From NCBI GenBank assembly GCA_032716605.1, contig CM064552.1:12105386-12169385 (forward strand): a stretch of 64,000 nt of DNA, in the 5' to 3' direction. A model generated the notes under the pieces. The model was not told where the DNA came from. It did not search any database and was given only the letters and a program-made list of their open reading frames with translations. Of this stretch, positions 24,800 through 34,963 are shown piece after piece. Each line of letters starts with the position of its first letter. The first letter of the stretch is position 1. A program made the position numbers and the translations under genes. The DNA is from Paralithodes platypus. Its lineage: Eukaryota; Arthropoda; Malacostraca; Decapoda; Lithodidae.

Positions 24800-26126
24800 T
24801 ACACACACCGATAGTCATGAAATTGAGCTATGGGAATGCGATATCCCCAGAATGAATAATCGGAGTGCTATGGGCTCGCTGCGAGAGGGTTGGTACTTGG
24901 TTATCACATAGAGGACTGCATCTCTTCAACAAACTCCCTCGGCGAGTAAGAGACATGAGGGGCGTCTTATTAGACAACATCAAGACCACCCACCCAAGAC
25001 ATAAACCCCACCATGACAACCAACGAGTCATCCGATGAATGCGACAATTCCCCACAGACCCTGACTATGCACCCTTCAATAACAGTCAGACGAAGCACAT
25101 CAATCTCAACCTCAAACACACTTCCACCTGTGGCCCAGACAATATAAGTAATATACATCTTGACACCTGTGACCACAAGGCATTCAAGCACTCACCAACA
25201 TATCAAACTACAGCTATTCACTGGTCTATCAGAGTGAGAACTGAGCGATCTCTACCATACCCATAGCTTACTCTGACTGTTCCTTTTACTTACATATTTT
25301 CTAGATCTCAAGTGACGACGTCTCTTCCGTGGATTGACCTCACAATCTACCAAGACTGGAAGCCAAAGCATCACATTTTTCCTTTGCCCCTCAACTTTCT
25401 CTTCATAATTGCTGAGGGGCACAGGGCCCTGGGTGGGGCTTTGGTTTCCCAGGCGTTTCTGCACCCTCCTCAGCTCCCCGCCATGGAGTGGCTTCGGTCA
25501 CCCAGGCTTTATTGTGGTCGGCAGGGAGGATTCTGTGGGGGCGCTCAGTTATGGCCTTGGCCTTGCTCGGGGCCTTGGGGCTGTTCGGCCAGGCAGCTTG
25601 GGGAACAACAACAACAACAACAGCTATTCACACAACACAATACCCAACATCTGGAAGCATGGTATCATCACAATCCCCAAACCAAATAAAGAACCAATGC
25701 TACCCTCCTCACACCACCCCATCACTCTCCTCTGTACCCCCTCAAAAGTCAAAAGCCTCATACTACAAATTACCGCATCTCACATTCCCCTAGCTACATC
25801 ACAACTTGGCTTTAGGACACTACACTCCACAAACACCCTTCTTACAGGCCTCACACATAAAGTTTTTGATGACATCAATTCAGCTAGGCAAGCACACAGA
25901 ACACTTCTTGTAACAATTGATATTAGTAAAGCTTTTGATGCCATTCCCTGACACAACCTTACAAACAAAATTCTTAACACAAACATGCACAGCAGATTAG
26001 CTATACTACCATTCTACTACATTTATGCTAGTATGCCACCTATGCTCAAAGGTCAGGTATGCTGGCAGATCGGTTATCCTGGTCTTATTAATGATTGTCA
26101 TATGATAATCTTGTATGTACAGTATG
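24800..26126 (+). mobile_element. LINE4 copy a: reverse-transcriptase fragment, interrupted by a SINE
   Basis: It is recognisable from about 25030 (TCGPDNISNIHL) to 26060, with TIPNIWKHGIITIPKPNKEP, FRTLHSTNTLL and LLVTIDISKAFDAIP (about 25905-25950). A SINE with a 12-bp duplication lies inside (25222-25619); across it the frame passes from ALTNI-like to HNTIPNIW. The sequence stops before the catalytic YADD block and is followed by a pogo-like element. The catalytic block found at 26956-28128 belongs to a second insertion with its own target duplication. The 5' limit is uncertain. Confidence 0.72.
25222..25619 (+). mobile_element. SINE copy 1, 3' tail shared with LINE4
   Basis: It is flanked by the exact 12-bp duplication ACAGCTATTCAC (25210-25221 and 25620-25631). 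It ends with ctgttcggccaggcagcttg plus (aac)n. The last ~70 bases match the 3' end of LINE4 copy b (28060-28128), the hallmark of a SINE mobilised by a partner LINE. A longer minus-strand copy lies at 46416-46940, so this one is 5'-truncated. It is not protein-coding; a short open frame exists only because the tail descends from LINE coding sequence. Confidence 0.85.
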
Positions 26127-26451
26127 TACAGTAGAGTCACGCATCTCACGCATTTCGATCCCACGATTACGCATCCCACGGTACTATCCAATGGCTACCT
26201 GAATTATCATCCCACGAAAAACCACACGATTCCCACGGATGCAGAGCTAATGGAAGCTCTACAGGACGCCGAACTTGATGCCATGGACGATGATTTCACG
26301 TGCTTTGGCGGCGACGGTGGGGTGACGGAGAACGAGAGTGAGGCCACGGAGGGTGGTAACTAACATTCGCCTCCCGTCTATCACCACATCCATCACAATA
26401 AGCACCTCATCAACTTTTCTAAGTTTTGTGTTTTACTTACCTTTTTTTTCA

Positions 26452-26938
26452 TTAACCCTCCCGCCCCGGCTACGCATTACATAAATATTCCCCGAAATCC
26501 GGGTGTTTAGGCCGAAAAACGTCTAGGCTAGGCTACTGTATCATTGTTATGCTGACTGCTTCCCGCATTCCCGCGCATCCCCAAGCGTAGCTGTGTTATT
26601 TACCTGTAGAATGGCGTTAAGTAGAGCTCTCTAAGTCAAGTGCTTGATTTGTGATGATGATTTCATTGGAGATAACTTTATGGCCAAAACAGCCACTTTA
26701 CACTACTTTTCGATACTTAACAACAACATACAGGCACACACGAACAAGCGACGCTCTCCTTCTTGTGGCCGGAGATGCGGGGCGTCGGTCCAGCCAGCTG
26801 TTGTTTACATGCGTCGGACCGACGCCTCGCACACGAAGCTCACAGGCTTTCAAGCAATGGTACAATGTTGTACCACCCGGATACCTCGGGTCAAAACATA
26901 ATGGTACACACGTGTACCACCCGGGGTTGAAGGGTTAA
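26452..26938. mobile_element. piggyBac-like MITE, copy 2 (TTAA-flanked)
   Basis: It is 487 bp including TTAA at 26452-26455 and 26935-26938. Ends CCCTCCCGCCCCGG and, inward from the right, CCCTTCAACCCCGG. It shares the family core (ggccgaaaaacgtctag, gtagagctctctaagtca, acatgcgtcgga). The paired copy-specific word is AATGGTACA...TGTACCACCCGG at 26856-26880 and 26900-26924; it is itself a palindrome. It is inserted in the pogo-like element 26129-28290. Confidence 0.87.
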
Positions 26939-26955
26939 AGCAACTTACTATGGAT

Positions 26956-28104
26956 ATACCCAATACGCCCCAAATAAACTTAGCCTCCTATGCAGATGAC
27001 ATAACACTCACATGCACACACCATGACCCAAAAAGAGCAACAGATCTCCTTCAACCCTATCTCAACACACTACATGGCTGGTGCACTACAAACAGACTTA
27101 ATCTAGCCCCAGCCAAATCCACCGCAACCCTGCTCACAAGTTGGACAGGAGAACACGAATACATCCCTCAACTCACCATAAACAACACACCCCTAACACA
27201 TACACACACACCCAAAATCCTAGGAGTAACATATGATACTCATATGACATTCAAACAGCACACCACAAACATTAAAAAGAAACTGACACCCAGACTTAAC
27301 GCCCTCAGGTCACTTGCTCACACAAAATTTGGACACAACAAAGAAACTACCACCACAGTATATAAACAATACATAAGATCAGTGATGGAATACGCAAGCC
27401 CAGCCTGGGCTTCTAACCTAGCTGAAACACATCATAAGACTTTACAGACTATTCAAAACAAAGCCCTGAAGATCATTACAGGCTGCACAGCTACTGCACC
27501 CACAGATCACCTACATCAAGAAACCAAAATCCTCAAAGTCAAAGACCATCTGGACATGAGAGGCACTCAATTCCTGGCAGCAGCCTCCACAAACCAAGAC
27601 CACCCACTAAACTACATGGCAACACACCCACAGACACCCAGAAATATCAAAACAACACCCAGCACACGGTATCACACACAATTATTGTCCTCTCTCCCTC
27701 CCTGCCCACCCCGAACCAACTTCCAGAAGCACATCCATACTCATATCTCTCACCGATCCATCCACTCACTCACAGACAACACGCAGCTGCATGCACGACC
27801 TCCCGAAATCCATCCTTCCGAATCCTCCCTTCCTCGCGAGGACAGAGTCCACCTGGCCAGGCTGAGATGCGGACACCATCCAGCTCTCCTGAGCTATCAG
27901 AAGAGACTGGATCACTCCGTTGTCGACGCCTGTCCGGGATGTAACACAGCACCCCATACCATTAAACACATCATAGAAGACTGCATTTCACACAACCACT
28001 TACGCCAACAACACAATCTACACTCAATGAGAGCTCTGTGGGAAAGCCCGATCGTGGCCATGGCCTTCCTCAGGGACTCGGGGCTGTTCGGCCAGGCAGC
28101 TTAG
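26956..28104 (+). pseudogene. LINE4 reverse-transcriptase C-terminal half, open but 5'-truncated
   Basis: The open frame starts at the truncation (PNTPQINLASYADDITLTCT) and contains the catalytic YADD, the KILGVTYDTHMTFKQH block, a thumb-like region (VMEYASPAWASNLAETHH) and a C-terminal Cys/His motif CPGCNTAPHTIKHIIEDC (CX2CX8HX4C). It stops with GLFGQAA inside the tail sequence shared with the SINE. No endonuclease, palm N-terminus or RNase H remains, so it cannot work alone. It is undisrupted over ~380 codons, suggesting a fairly young insertion. Confidence 0.85.
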
Positions 28105-28128
28105 GGAACAACAACAACAACAACAACA
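26956..28128 (+). mobile_element. LINE4 copy b: 5'-truncated insertion with 9-bp target duplication
   Basis: ACTATGGAT at 26947-26955 is repeated at 28129-28137. The copy starts mid reverse transcriptase, ends in ctgttcggccaggcagctta and an (aac)n tail, and lies inside the pogo-like element next to MITE copy 2. The duplication shows that it is an independent insertion and not the missing half of LINE4 copy a. Confidence 0.87.
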
Positions 28129-28291
28129 ACTATGGATTATTGGCATGTAAAGTGAAGGTCAATAGTCGCCCGACGATAGCCTCCAGTACTTTTGTAATTT
28201 CCCCATTACTTTATTACTCCGCATCCCACGAATTCCGGTCCCACGGTAATATTTCGGTACCAATAAATCGTGAGATGAGTGACTCTACTGT

Positions 28292-28345
28292 ATGTATGTA
28301 TATACTCAGGCACATACCACATAGCTGGGGGTGGCCAACTTGAGA
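28292..28345 (-). repeat. Short RTE 3' tail remnant
   Basis: After a (tatg)n run, actcaggcacataccacata and gctgggggtggcc match the end of the RTE 3' untranslated copies at 42150, 43790 and 47300. Only ~55 bp are recognisable. Confidence 0.6.
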
Positions 28346-28923
28346 CAGACCAAACAGAAACAACATATAAAGTTCCAATTCTTATGGTTCGGGACCACTT
28401 TCGTGTTCCCTCGCCCCTTTCTCTGTCTCGTCTAGTAGGTGAATTTTACAAGGGGAGGAGGATTCCTAGCCTCCCACCCCCAGAAGGAAAAGTAGGACAA
28501 TAAAAGAAACAGACAGAAATGGCTAAAGTTGGTAGAGTATGCCAAACCTCACTCTGGACAGGACCAGCCCTCACCCAATTATAATCTTGATGTTTATTAA
28601 TATACAGTACAGTACTGTACAGTACTATCCTGATGGAAATCATACCTTTTTTTTTTTTTTTTTTTTTTAAGAGACCATGAACGGAGGAAGGAAAAACACA
28701 GATAAAACAAAAAGGTCCATGTGCCTAAAGGCATCCTCCATTCATAAAATGTTTGTAACAACTGGATTTAAACATTTGTAGATTGTAAGTTTGTGGAAAG
28801 CAATTCGAGGGAAGTGAATTCCAAAGAGTAGTAGCTCTGGGGATAAATGAATTCTGATAAGCAGAAGTTCTGCATTGTGGAGGAGAAAGTGTAAATTCAT
28901 GGGCGCTCTCAGCTGCCCTAGTT

Positions 28924-30222
28924 CTACGGGGAAAGATGTGGAGAGGCGGCACAATTGCTGTGAAAATATCTGTAGAATAATGCAAGGGATGCAACGTTTC
29001 TTCGTATGGATAATGTAGGAAGGTCCTGTGTGATTGCAGGGTTATTGATTAATCTAATAGCTTTATTTTGAATTTTGTCCAACTGCCTCAATGCAACCAC
29101 TCCACTTCCACCCCACAGAGGTGAACAGTAATCCATCTGAGAACGCACATGACTTTTATATATCACGGCCAACTGCTCGTCAGTGAAGAATTCTCGAACT
29201 CTGAACAGGAGTCCCAGTTTTTTAGAGGCATTCTTAGCAATGCTTCTAACATAATGTGTCCAGCTCAAGTTAGTAGTTAATGTTACACCGAGAATGTCAA
29301 TACTAGGGGAAGTGGGAATATTTACATCATTAAAAAATATATGGGAGTCAGTGAGATTCTGTCGGTTAGAAAATTGAATGTGCTTGGTTTTCTGTGCATT
29401 AAAGGAAACTAGATTCTTTTGTCCCCATCCATTAATTCTAGAAAGGTCCTGGTTCAGAGAAATTGCAGTGTTTATTTTTGAATTTATAAGATCGGGTTGG
29501 GTGAAAGAATTGGTAAATGTGAAGGAACTGTGGAGTGTTGAGTCATCTGCGTAGGAATGTATTGGATTATGATTGGTAGATATGAGATCATTGATATGAA
29601 TGAGGAACAGAATTGGGGCCAAAACTGATCCCTGGGGAACACCAGCATTTATTGAGTGAAATTGAGAATAAAGGCCATCTACCATTACACATATTTTTCT
29701 GTTATGAAGATAAGAAGAAATTAGTGGAACTAATGATGCAAGGCCGTAGTGTGACATCTTCGACAATAAGGATTGATGCCAGACTCTATCAAATGCCTTT
29801 GATATATCCAGTGCTATTGTATGTGTTTCACCATGTTGGTCTGTAGCTTGGTTGATTTGATGCGTAAGAAGGCAAAGCATGTCTGCAGTTGATCGACATC
29901 GTCTAAAACCATATTGCCTATCACTGATTAATTTATTATTCTCAAGATGCTTAATTATGTGATTATTTAATATAATTTCAAAGACTTTACCAAGAGTGGA
30001 AGTTATAGCTATTGGTCTGTAGTTTGATGGATCTGAAGAGGCACCTTTTTTAGGAACTGGATGGATGTTTGCTTCTTTCCAGGGTACTGGGAAGCATGAG
30101 GTATGAGTACACAGACGGAATTTTTTTGCCAATACAGGAGCGAGCACCAAGGAGCAACTCTTAAGTACTATTGGAGGAATTTCATCTGGACCAGGAGCCT
30201 TATCTACTGAGAGATTCTGCAA
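28924..30222 (-). pseudogene. LINE2 copy 2 reverse transcriptase (432 codons open)
   Basis: It has the same motifs as copy 1 (SVDKAPGPDEIPPIVL, QYGFRRCRSTADMLC, ALDISKAFDRVWH, GVPQGSVLAPILF, HSYADDSTLH) but without the stop and the 11-bp deletion found there. It loses the frame at its C-terminus through a 23-bp deletion between two CAATTGT words (near 28955-28965); the lost end (FMNGGCL) persists in another frame to 28725. The endonuclease part (30541-31287, minus) is also broken. Confidence 0.85.
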
Positions 30223-30540
30223 AATAGTTTTGACATGTCTGGTGTGGATCTTAAGTGAGGGAATTTCAGGCGAATTAAAATTAAGTACAGGGACATCTTG
30301 ATTTATTTCATCTAAGGTCGAGTTGGTGGAGAAAATATCCGCAAAAAGGTTAGCTTTACCTCGTGGGTCACTTACAAGATTGCCAGTCGGAGATTTTAAT
30401 GGTGGAATGGATGAAGCAGTAGTGAAGTTGGATTTAAATGAGTTAAGAGTAGACCAAAATATTTTGTTTTCATTTGGATTATTTAGAAGTTTATTTGCCT
30501 GCTTGTGGAGAAAGTTTGATTTAGTTATGTTTAATACAGT

Positions 30541-31287
30541 TTAGGCATGATTTCTGATGTTTCTAAAGTAATTAAAGGCTTCATGTGTACAGTATGCATT
30601 GTAGGCTATTGCTTTTTGTTCAGTTACTCTAGCACAATTATGGTCAAACCATTTAGGTGAATTAGATCTTTTAATGTACTTTTGATGAGGAATAAAAGTT
30701 TCCATTCCAATTTTTACAAAATCTTGTATGTGGCTCAAGGTGGAGTGTGCATCATTAGAAAAGAAAGAGGTCCAGGGAATATCAATAAAGAAACCTTGAA
30801 GACCCTCCCAGTCTGCCCTATCGTAATGCCATTTAGTCACCAAAACAGGTTCAGAGTGGGAAGGTGTGGTAGGTGACAGGTGGCCTGTATCACACAGTGA
30901 TCAGAAGATCCAAGCGGGGACCTCACTGTAACATCATAATTTTCTGAATTGGTTGTTAAAAATAAGTCCAGTAGGTGGGAATTATGATTAGGATTATCTG
31001 GTACACGGGTGGGTTGGTTGACTAGTTGAGTGAGATTAAATGAGTCTGCAAATAGCTCACATTCAAGACCAGCATCATCAGTCCTGGCTGAATGAGTGAG
31101 CCATTCAACATTATGGACATTAAAATCACCCAACACAGTGATTTCAGAAGAAGTATTTAAGTTGAGGACACTGAGTTGTGAGGACAGAGAATCAAAAAGA
31201 CTTTGCTCTGAAGGAGTATTTGGGGAACGGTAGATGCAACATATGTATTTAAATTTACCAGCAGAAATTAATTTGTATATAGAATAA
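30541..31287 (-). pseudogene. LINE2 copy 2 endonuclease fragment, broken
   Basis: Minus-strand motifs: SIYKLISAGKFKYICCIYRS, VLGDFNVHNVEWLTH, GSSDHCVIQAT, KWHYDRADWEGLQGFF. A frameshift near 30840-30850 separates two parts. At 30588-30594 a TACAGTA word replaces a stretch seen in copy 1. The N-terminal ~90 residues of the domain are missing because of 5' truncation at about 31287. Confidence 0.8.
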
Positions 31288-31394
31288 ACAGCAGGCTGTT
31301 GGACCCAACCATCATAGTCACCAGCAGAACAATTCTTTATCAGTTTCTTTATGTTACCATAGTGTCGCTTGTCAATTGCCCAGTAACTAAGCAT

Positions 31395-32241
31395 TTTTTA
31401 TCTAAATTATTCATCACCATTTTTAAGTATTGCCTATCCAAACAATTTGTGTGTAATTGTGATTTTTTTTCCTGTGTTGAATCACAAGTTCTACTGTTGA
31501 TTAATTACTTCCTTTAGCTCCTATTAGGCAGTTAAGCTACAGTATACCAAAGGCATTAACATTCAGGTACTCCTCTGGTTATAAATACTTGGGATAGTAC
31601 CATAGTTACATGTGAATTACTGGTACACCCTCTATTGATTATTATGAAGTGTGCAGAAATATTTATAGTCTTCCTCTTGTCTCTCGTTTCCCTTCTTGTT
31701 AATTGTCATATTTCTTTCCATACTATCACTTTTTATTTTGTTTTCTCTTGCTTTCCTTTCTCTGAAAAATATTTCCAGTACTGTACAAGAGCTTAAAAAT
31801 GAAATTGTATTACGAGACTACATTCCTGTTACTTAGCACTAATAATCAATCATATGCCTTACAATACCTTGAATCTAGAATCCAGAACAAAGTTAGTGAT
31901 TATGTTGTATTTGTTGTTGGTTTTATTTTATTTTTTATAGATTAACTACCATATTGTTGTTTTATCTGGTACAGTATAATGGCAATTAATAGTATTTTAG
32001 AATACTAGATTCAAGCTTAATATATATTACAATAATGCTGCTATTTAGAGTAACAGTGACATTCTTTGTTGGGCCAAAATGATTTGAGTAATTTTGCTTC
32101 ATGACTCACTATTTCAATTTCAGTGTAAAATAGTGTTTTGGTACTTATACTATTAGCTTTATGATATAATTATATAAATTTAGAATAAATTGTTAGTTTC
32201 AACCAAGAAATTGTAAGTAACTTGAAAACTTTCCTTTAAAG
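31395..32241 (+). other. End of intron C-D, nothing recognisable
   Basis: AT-rich intron ending at the acceptor of exon D. No gene or repeat was identified. Confidence 0.75.
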
Positions 32242-34963
32242 GTCTCAAAGTGAAAACTACCGACTACAGACTAGACTGGAATCTGCCCAGGCTGAACAAG
32301 AGCGTCTCCAAGTAGAAATCGAGAAGACCCAGGTGCTGTTTAACAAAATCAAAGACGAGAAAGTCAAGCTACAGGAAGATTTTGACCGCATACAAGAATC
32401 CTACGACCGCTCCAGTCTGCAGTGCATCCGAGCTAAGGAGGCCGAGGAGAAACTAAAGGAAGAGATCGAGAGGCTGAATTTGGATATAACGATCATCAAG
32501 GAACGCTACGACAAGACTACGGTGGAACTAAGGCGGGTGGGCAGCGAGAAGGAGAAGCTACAGAACGATGTTGACCAGTTGACATTCGAACTGGAACGGG
32601 CTCAGGCTCAGTACGGCAAAGCGCAGAACAGCCAGGAGAAAAACCAGGAGGAGATTGCTAGGTTACAAATCGAGGTTGAGAAATACAAAGACAAGTATGA
32701 GCGCAATAGTTTAGAACTGAGCAAAGCCCGAATTGAGAAAGAGAAGTTGCAGCAAGAGTGCGAGAACATTCAGGCGGAAATGGATCGCGTACTGGTGAGA
32801 ATGAGCAAGTACCAAGACAGCACAGAAAGAACGAAAGGAGACTATGATATACTGAAAATAGATCTCGAGAGAGTGAAAGACAAGCTTGAAAAGACCCAAA
32901 TAGACTTGGAGCGAGAATGCATACTGCGGGAGAAATACGAAACAGAAGTTGCTAAGCTTAAAGGTGAAATGGATAGGGCAGATCAACAGCGTGGTAAATA
33001 TCAGCTTGACTATGAGAAAAATAAGCAAGATGCAGAACAAATAACAGTGGAAAATGAGAGATTAAGAGAAAGATATGACACAAGTCAGATTGACCTTCAA
33101 AAAGAAAAACTGTTGAATGAAAAGCTGACTGAAGAAATAGCAAGTCTAAAAGGAGAGCTTGACATGTCACAAACCAGAGTCGGCAAGTATACCTCATCCC
33201 ATGATAGATACGAAGGCGATCTTGAAAGAGAGAAAATCGAGATGGAAAAGATCAAAGACAAGTACGAAAGATCACAAATTGAGTGTACAAGAACTCAACA
33301 GAAAGTGGAAAAACTGGAGAGTGAGAATGAGAGGCTGAAGAGCGACCTACAGATGAGCCAAGACCAGCTGGAGCGTTTCTTGGCTGCCCAGGACCGCAAC
33401 AAGAGCGAGGTTGAGAAGACTTCCATTGAGGTGAATAAGCTGCGAGACCGGCTAGACAGAGCTCAGTCCGACTTAACTCGAGCTCAGGCAGGAAAGGAGA
33501 AAGCCGAGCTTGAGGTTCAGCGATTAACTCACGAGATGGAGAGATCACAGCAGCACATGTCCAAATACCAGGAGGGTAATGAGTCAGCCAAGATCGAGTT
33601 TGAGAGAATGTCAGTCGAGCTAGAAAAGCTTCATGAACGCCTTGAAAAGTCTCAGACTGAACTGAGAAGATCAAGTGAATCTAAAGAGAAATTGGAAACA
33701 GAAAACAGAAAACATAAGAAAGACTTGGATGAAACTAAAAATATGATAGGAAAGGCAAGTGATTTTCAACAGAGGTATAACCAAGACCTTGATAAATGCA
33801 AGGAAGAAATCATTAGACTTAACAAGGAACTTGAACGAGCGAAAGATGACTTGGGCAAGGTTGCAGCAGAAAAGGAAAGGCTCAACACAACTCAGGAAAA
33901 ACGTGAAAAGATGTTATCCAAATTAGAGACAGATTTAAAACAGTTACAATTAGAGCGAGACCAGTTGGTGAAGCAATTAGAAAAATCGCAAGATATGCTA
34001 CTTAACTTCCAGCGGGAGTTAAAACAAAGTGAATCAGATTTACAAAAGTCAAAGGACGAAAATAAGAGAATAAAATCAGAACTGAATGACACAACTAAGG
34101 AAATAGAGCAAGGTACTAAGGATATGCTGGATGGCAGAGAAAAGGAAATCCAGAAATTGAACACACAGCTGTCAGCGAAGGAGAAGGAATTCAATGCACT
34201 AAGAACCGAAGCTGAGAAAGAAGTCCAACGTCTACAGCAAGAAGTTCAGAAGGCTCAAACGACAGCCCAAGCAGCCCAGAAAGAAGCGGGACTTATACAA
34301 CGAGAGGCGGAGAAGGAACTCAAGAACCTCATAGTCCAGCTACAAGGGAAGGAGAAGGACCTGGGATTGTTGCGCAGTGAAGGAGAGAAGTGTCGGCTGC
34401 GGGCGGATAAGGCCGAGCGTGACGCGTCTGAGATGACCAAACAGGTAAAGGAGAGCACAGTGAAGGGTGAAGGGGAGTCAGTTAAGCTACAACAGAGTGT
34501 TACTTTTGAAAAACAGAGGGCAGATCAAGCAGAGAGGGCTGTCCAGGAACTCCAGAAGCAGCTTCAGAATATTGCACAAGATGGTCAAAAGATTAACCAA
34601 CAGATACAGCAGCTGAACCAACAGAACCAGGAGCTGAACACACAGATACAGCAGCTGAACACTGAAAACCAACAGTTGCAGCAACAAAACCAGACCTTGC
34701 AAAAACAAGCACACCAGTCCCAACAAAATTCCCAACAGCAAACACAACAAATACAACAGTTACAACAACAGACACACCAATTACAACAACAACTACAGCA
34801 ACAGATACAGAAGCAGAGCAATACCCCGAAGGACAACCCTGATACTCATAGGCTTCAGGCCGAGCTAGACAGATCCAGGCAGGAAGCGAAGGAGTTTGGT
34901 TTAGAGAAGCAGAGGCTCCAGAACCAACTGGAGCTTATTGTCACAGAGCTGGAAAAGAAACAG
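32242..34963 (+). CDS. brp: Bruchpilot/ELKS-CAST-like coiled-coil protein, giant exon D (907 codons)
   Basis: One 2722-base exon. Its first base completes the Lys codon split from 12717 and its end is phase 0 at donor GTCAGT. The first ~565 residues are nine in-register units of 63 residues (unit starts at about 32240, 32429, 32618, 32807, 32996, 33185, 33374, 33563, 33752), each nine heptads long and several opening with G-K-Y-Q or a close variant. A further ~210 residues of coiled coil lead to a glutamine-rich segment (34595-34816; IQQLNQQNQELNTQIQQL type) and then AELDRSRQEAKEFGLEK...ELEKKQ. No Cys-rich, membrane or enzymatic motif is present. In flies the C-terminal half of Bruchpilot is long coiled coil and forms the active-zone filament; that role is inferred here, not shown. 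The open frame runs 60 bases into the intron before a stop, but a good GTCAGT and a phase-matched next exon favour the splice. Confidence 0.85.
32429..33940 (+). repeat. Coding tandem repeat: eight 189-nt (63-residue) units
   Basis: Unit starts are exactly 189 nt apart at 32429, 32618, 32807, 32996, 33185, 33374, 33563 and 33752. First residues: RAKEAEEK, KAQNSQEK, KYQDSTER, KYQLDYEK, KYTSSHDR, RFLAAQDR, KYQEGNES, KASDFQQR. Mid-unit, a K/R-[LY]-[ED]-[KR] motif (KERYDK, KDKYER, KDKLEK, RERYDT, KDKYER, RDRLDR, HERLEK, NKELER) recurs at the same position. A ninth, more diverged unit precedes them, starting at the exon boundary. Similarity is at the protein level; the nucleotides are well diverged. 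Confidence 0.85.

Larger units (their letters stand above)
26129..28290. mobile_element. pogo/Tigger-like DNA element with nested MITE and LINE
   Basis: The left end CAGTAGAGTCACGCATCTCA and the inward-read right end CAGTAGAGTCACTCATCTCA are near-identical inverted repeats, flanked by TA at 26127-26128 and 28291-28292. Without its two insertions (26452-26938 and 26956-28128) about 0.5 kb remains, so it is non-autonomous. A short + frame near 26240-26363 (acidic, ELMEALQDAELDAMDDDF) may be a relic of a transposase acidic tail; that is a guess. CAGT ends and a TA duplication fit the Tc1/mariner/pogo group. Confidence 0.85.
28647..31287 (-). mobile_element. LINE2 copy 2 in inverted orientation, 5'-truncated
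   Basis: Read on the minus strand it starts at the position equivalent to 21746 of copy 1 and ends in a 22-base poly-A (the T run 28647-28668). Long stretches are nearly identical to copy 1, with scattered substitutions. No target duplication was found at its ends. Together the two copies make a ~2.6-kb inverted repeat with a ~4.2-kb spacer within one intron. Confidence 0.88.
12718..32241 (+). other. 19.5-kb intron C-D packed with mobile elements
   Basis: The donor is GTAAGT and the acceptor ccttt aaag. The split codon AA|G is restored by joining 12717 to 32242. Contents in order: I-type LINE (12966-19909), plain AT-rich sequence with a small tandem duplication, piggyBac-like MITE, RTE fragment interrupted by a poly-A LINE, LINE4 fragment with SINE, pogo-like element with nested MITE and LINE, then an inverted copy of the poly-A LINE. 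From 31395 to 32241 nothing is recognisable except AT-rich intron. Confidence 0.8.

Noticed and set aside
24800..28128. One LINE4 element split by a pogo-like transposon
   Set aside because: The inner part has its own ACTATGGAT target duplication, and the segment between the palm N-terminus and YADD is missing; two separate insertions explain it.
33252..33674. Minus-strand open frame of 140 codons inside exon D
   Set aside because: Antisense shadow of the coiled-coil coding sequence; no motif.
34487..34836. Cys/Leu-rich minus-strand open frames
   Set aside because: They are the antisense of the Gln-rich codons (CAG/CAA) of exon D; composition shadows.
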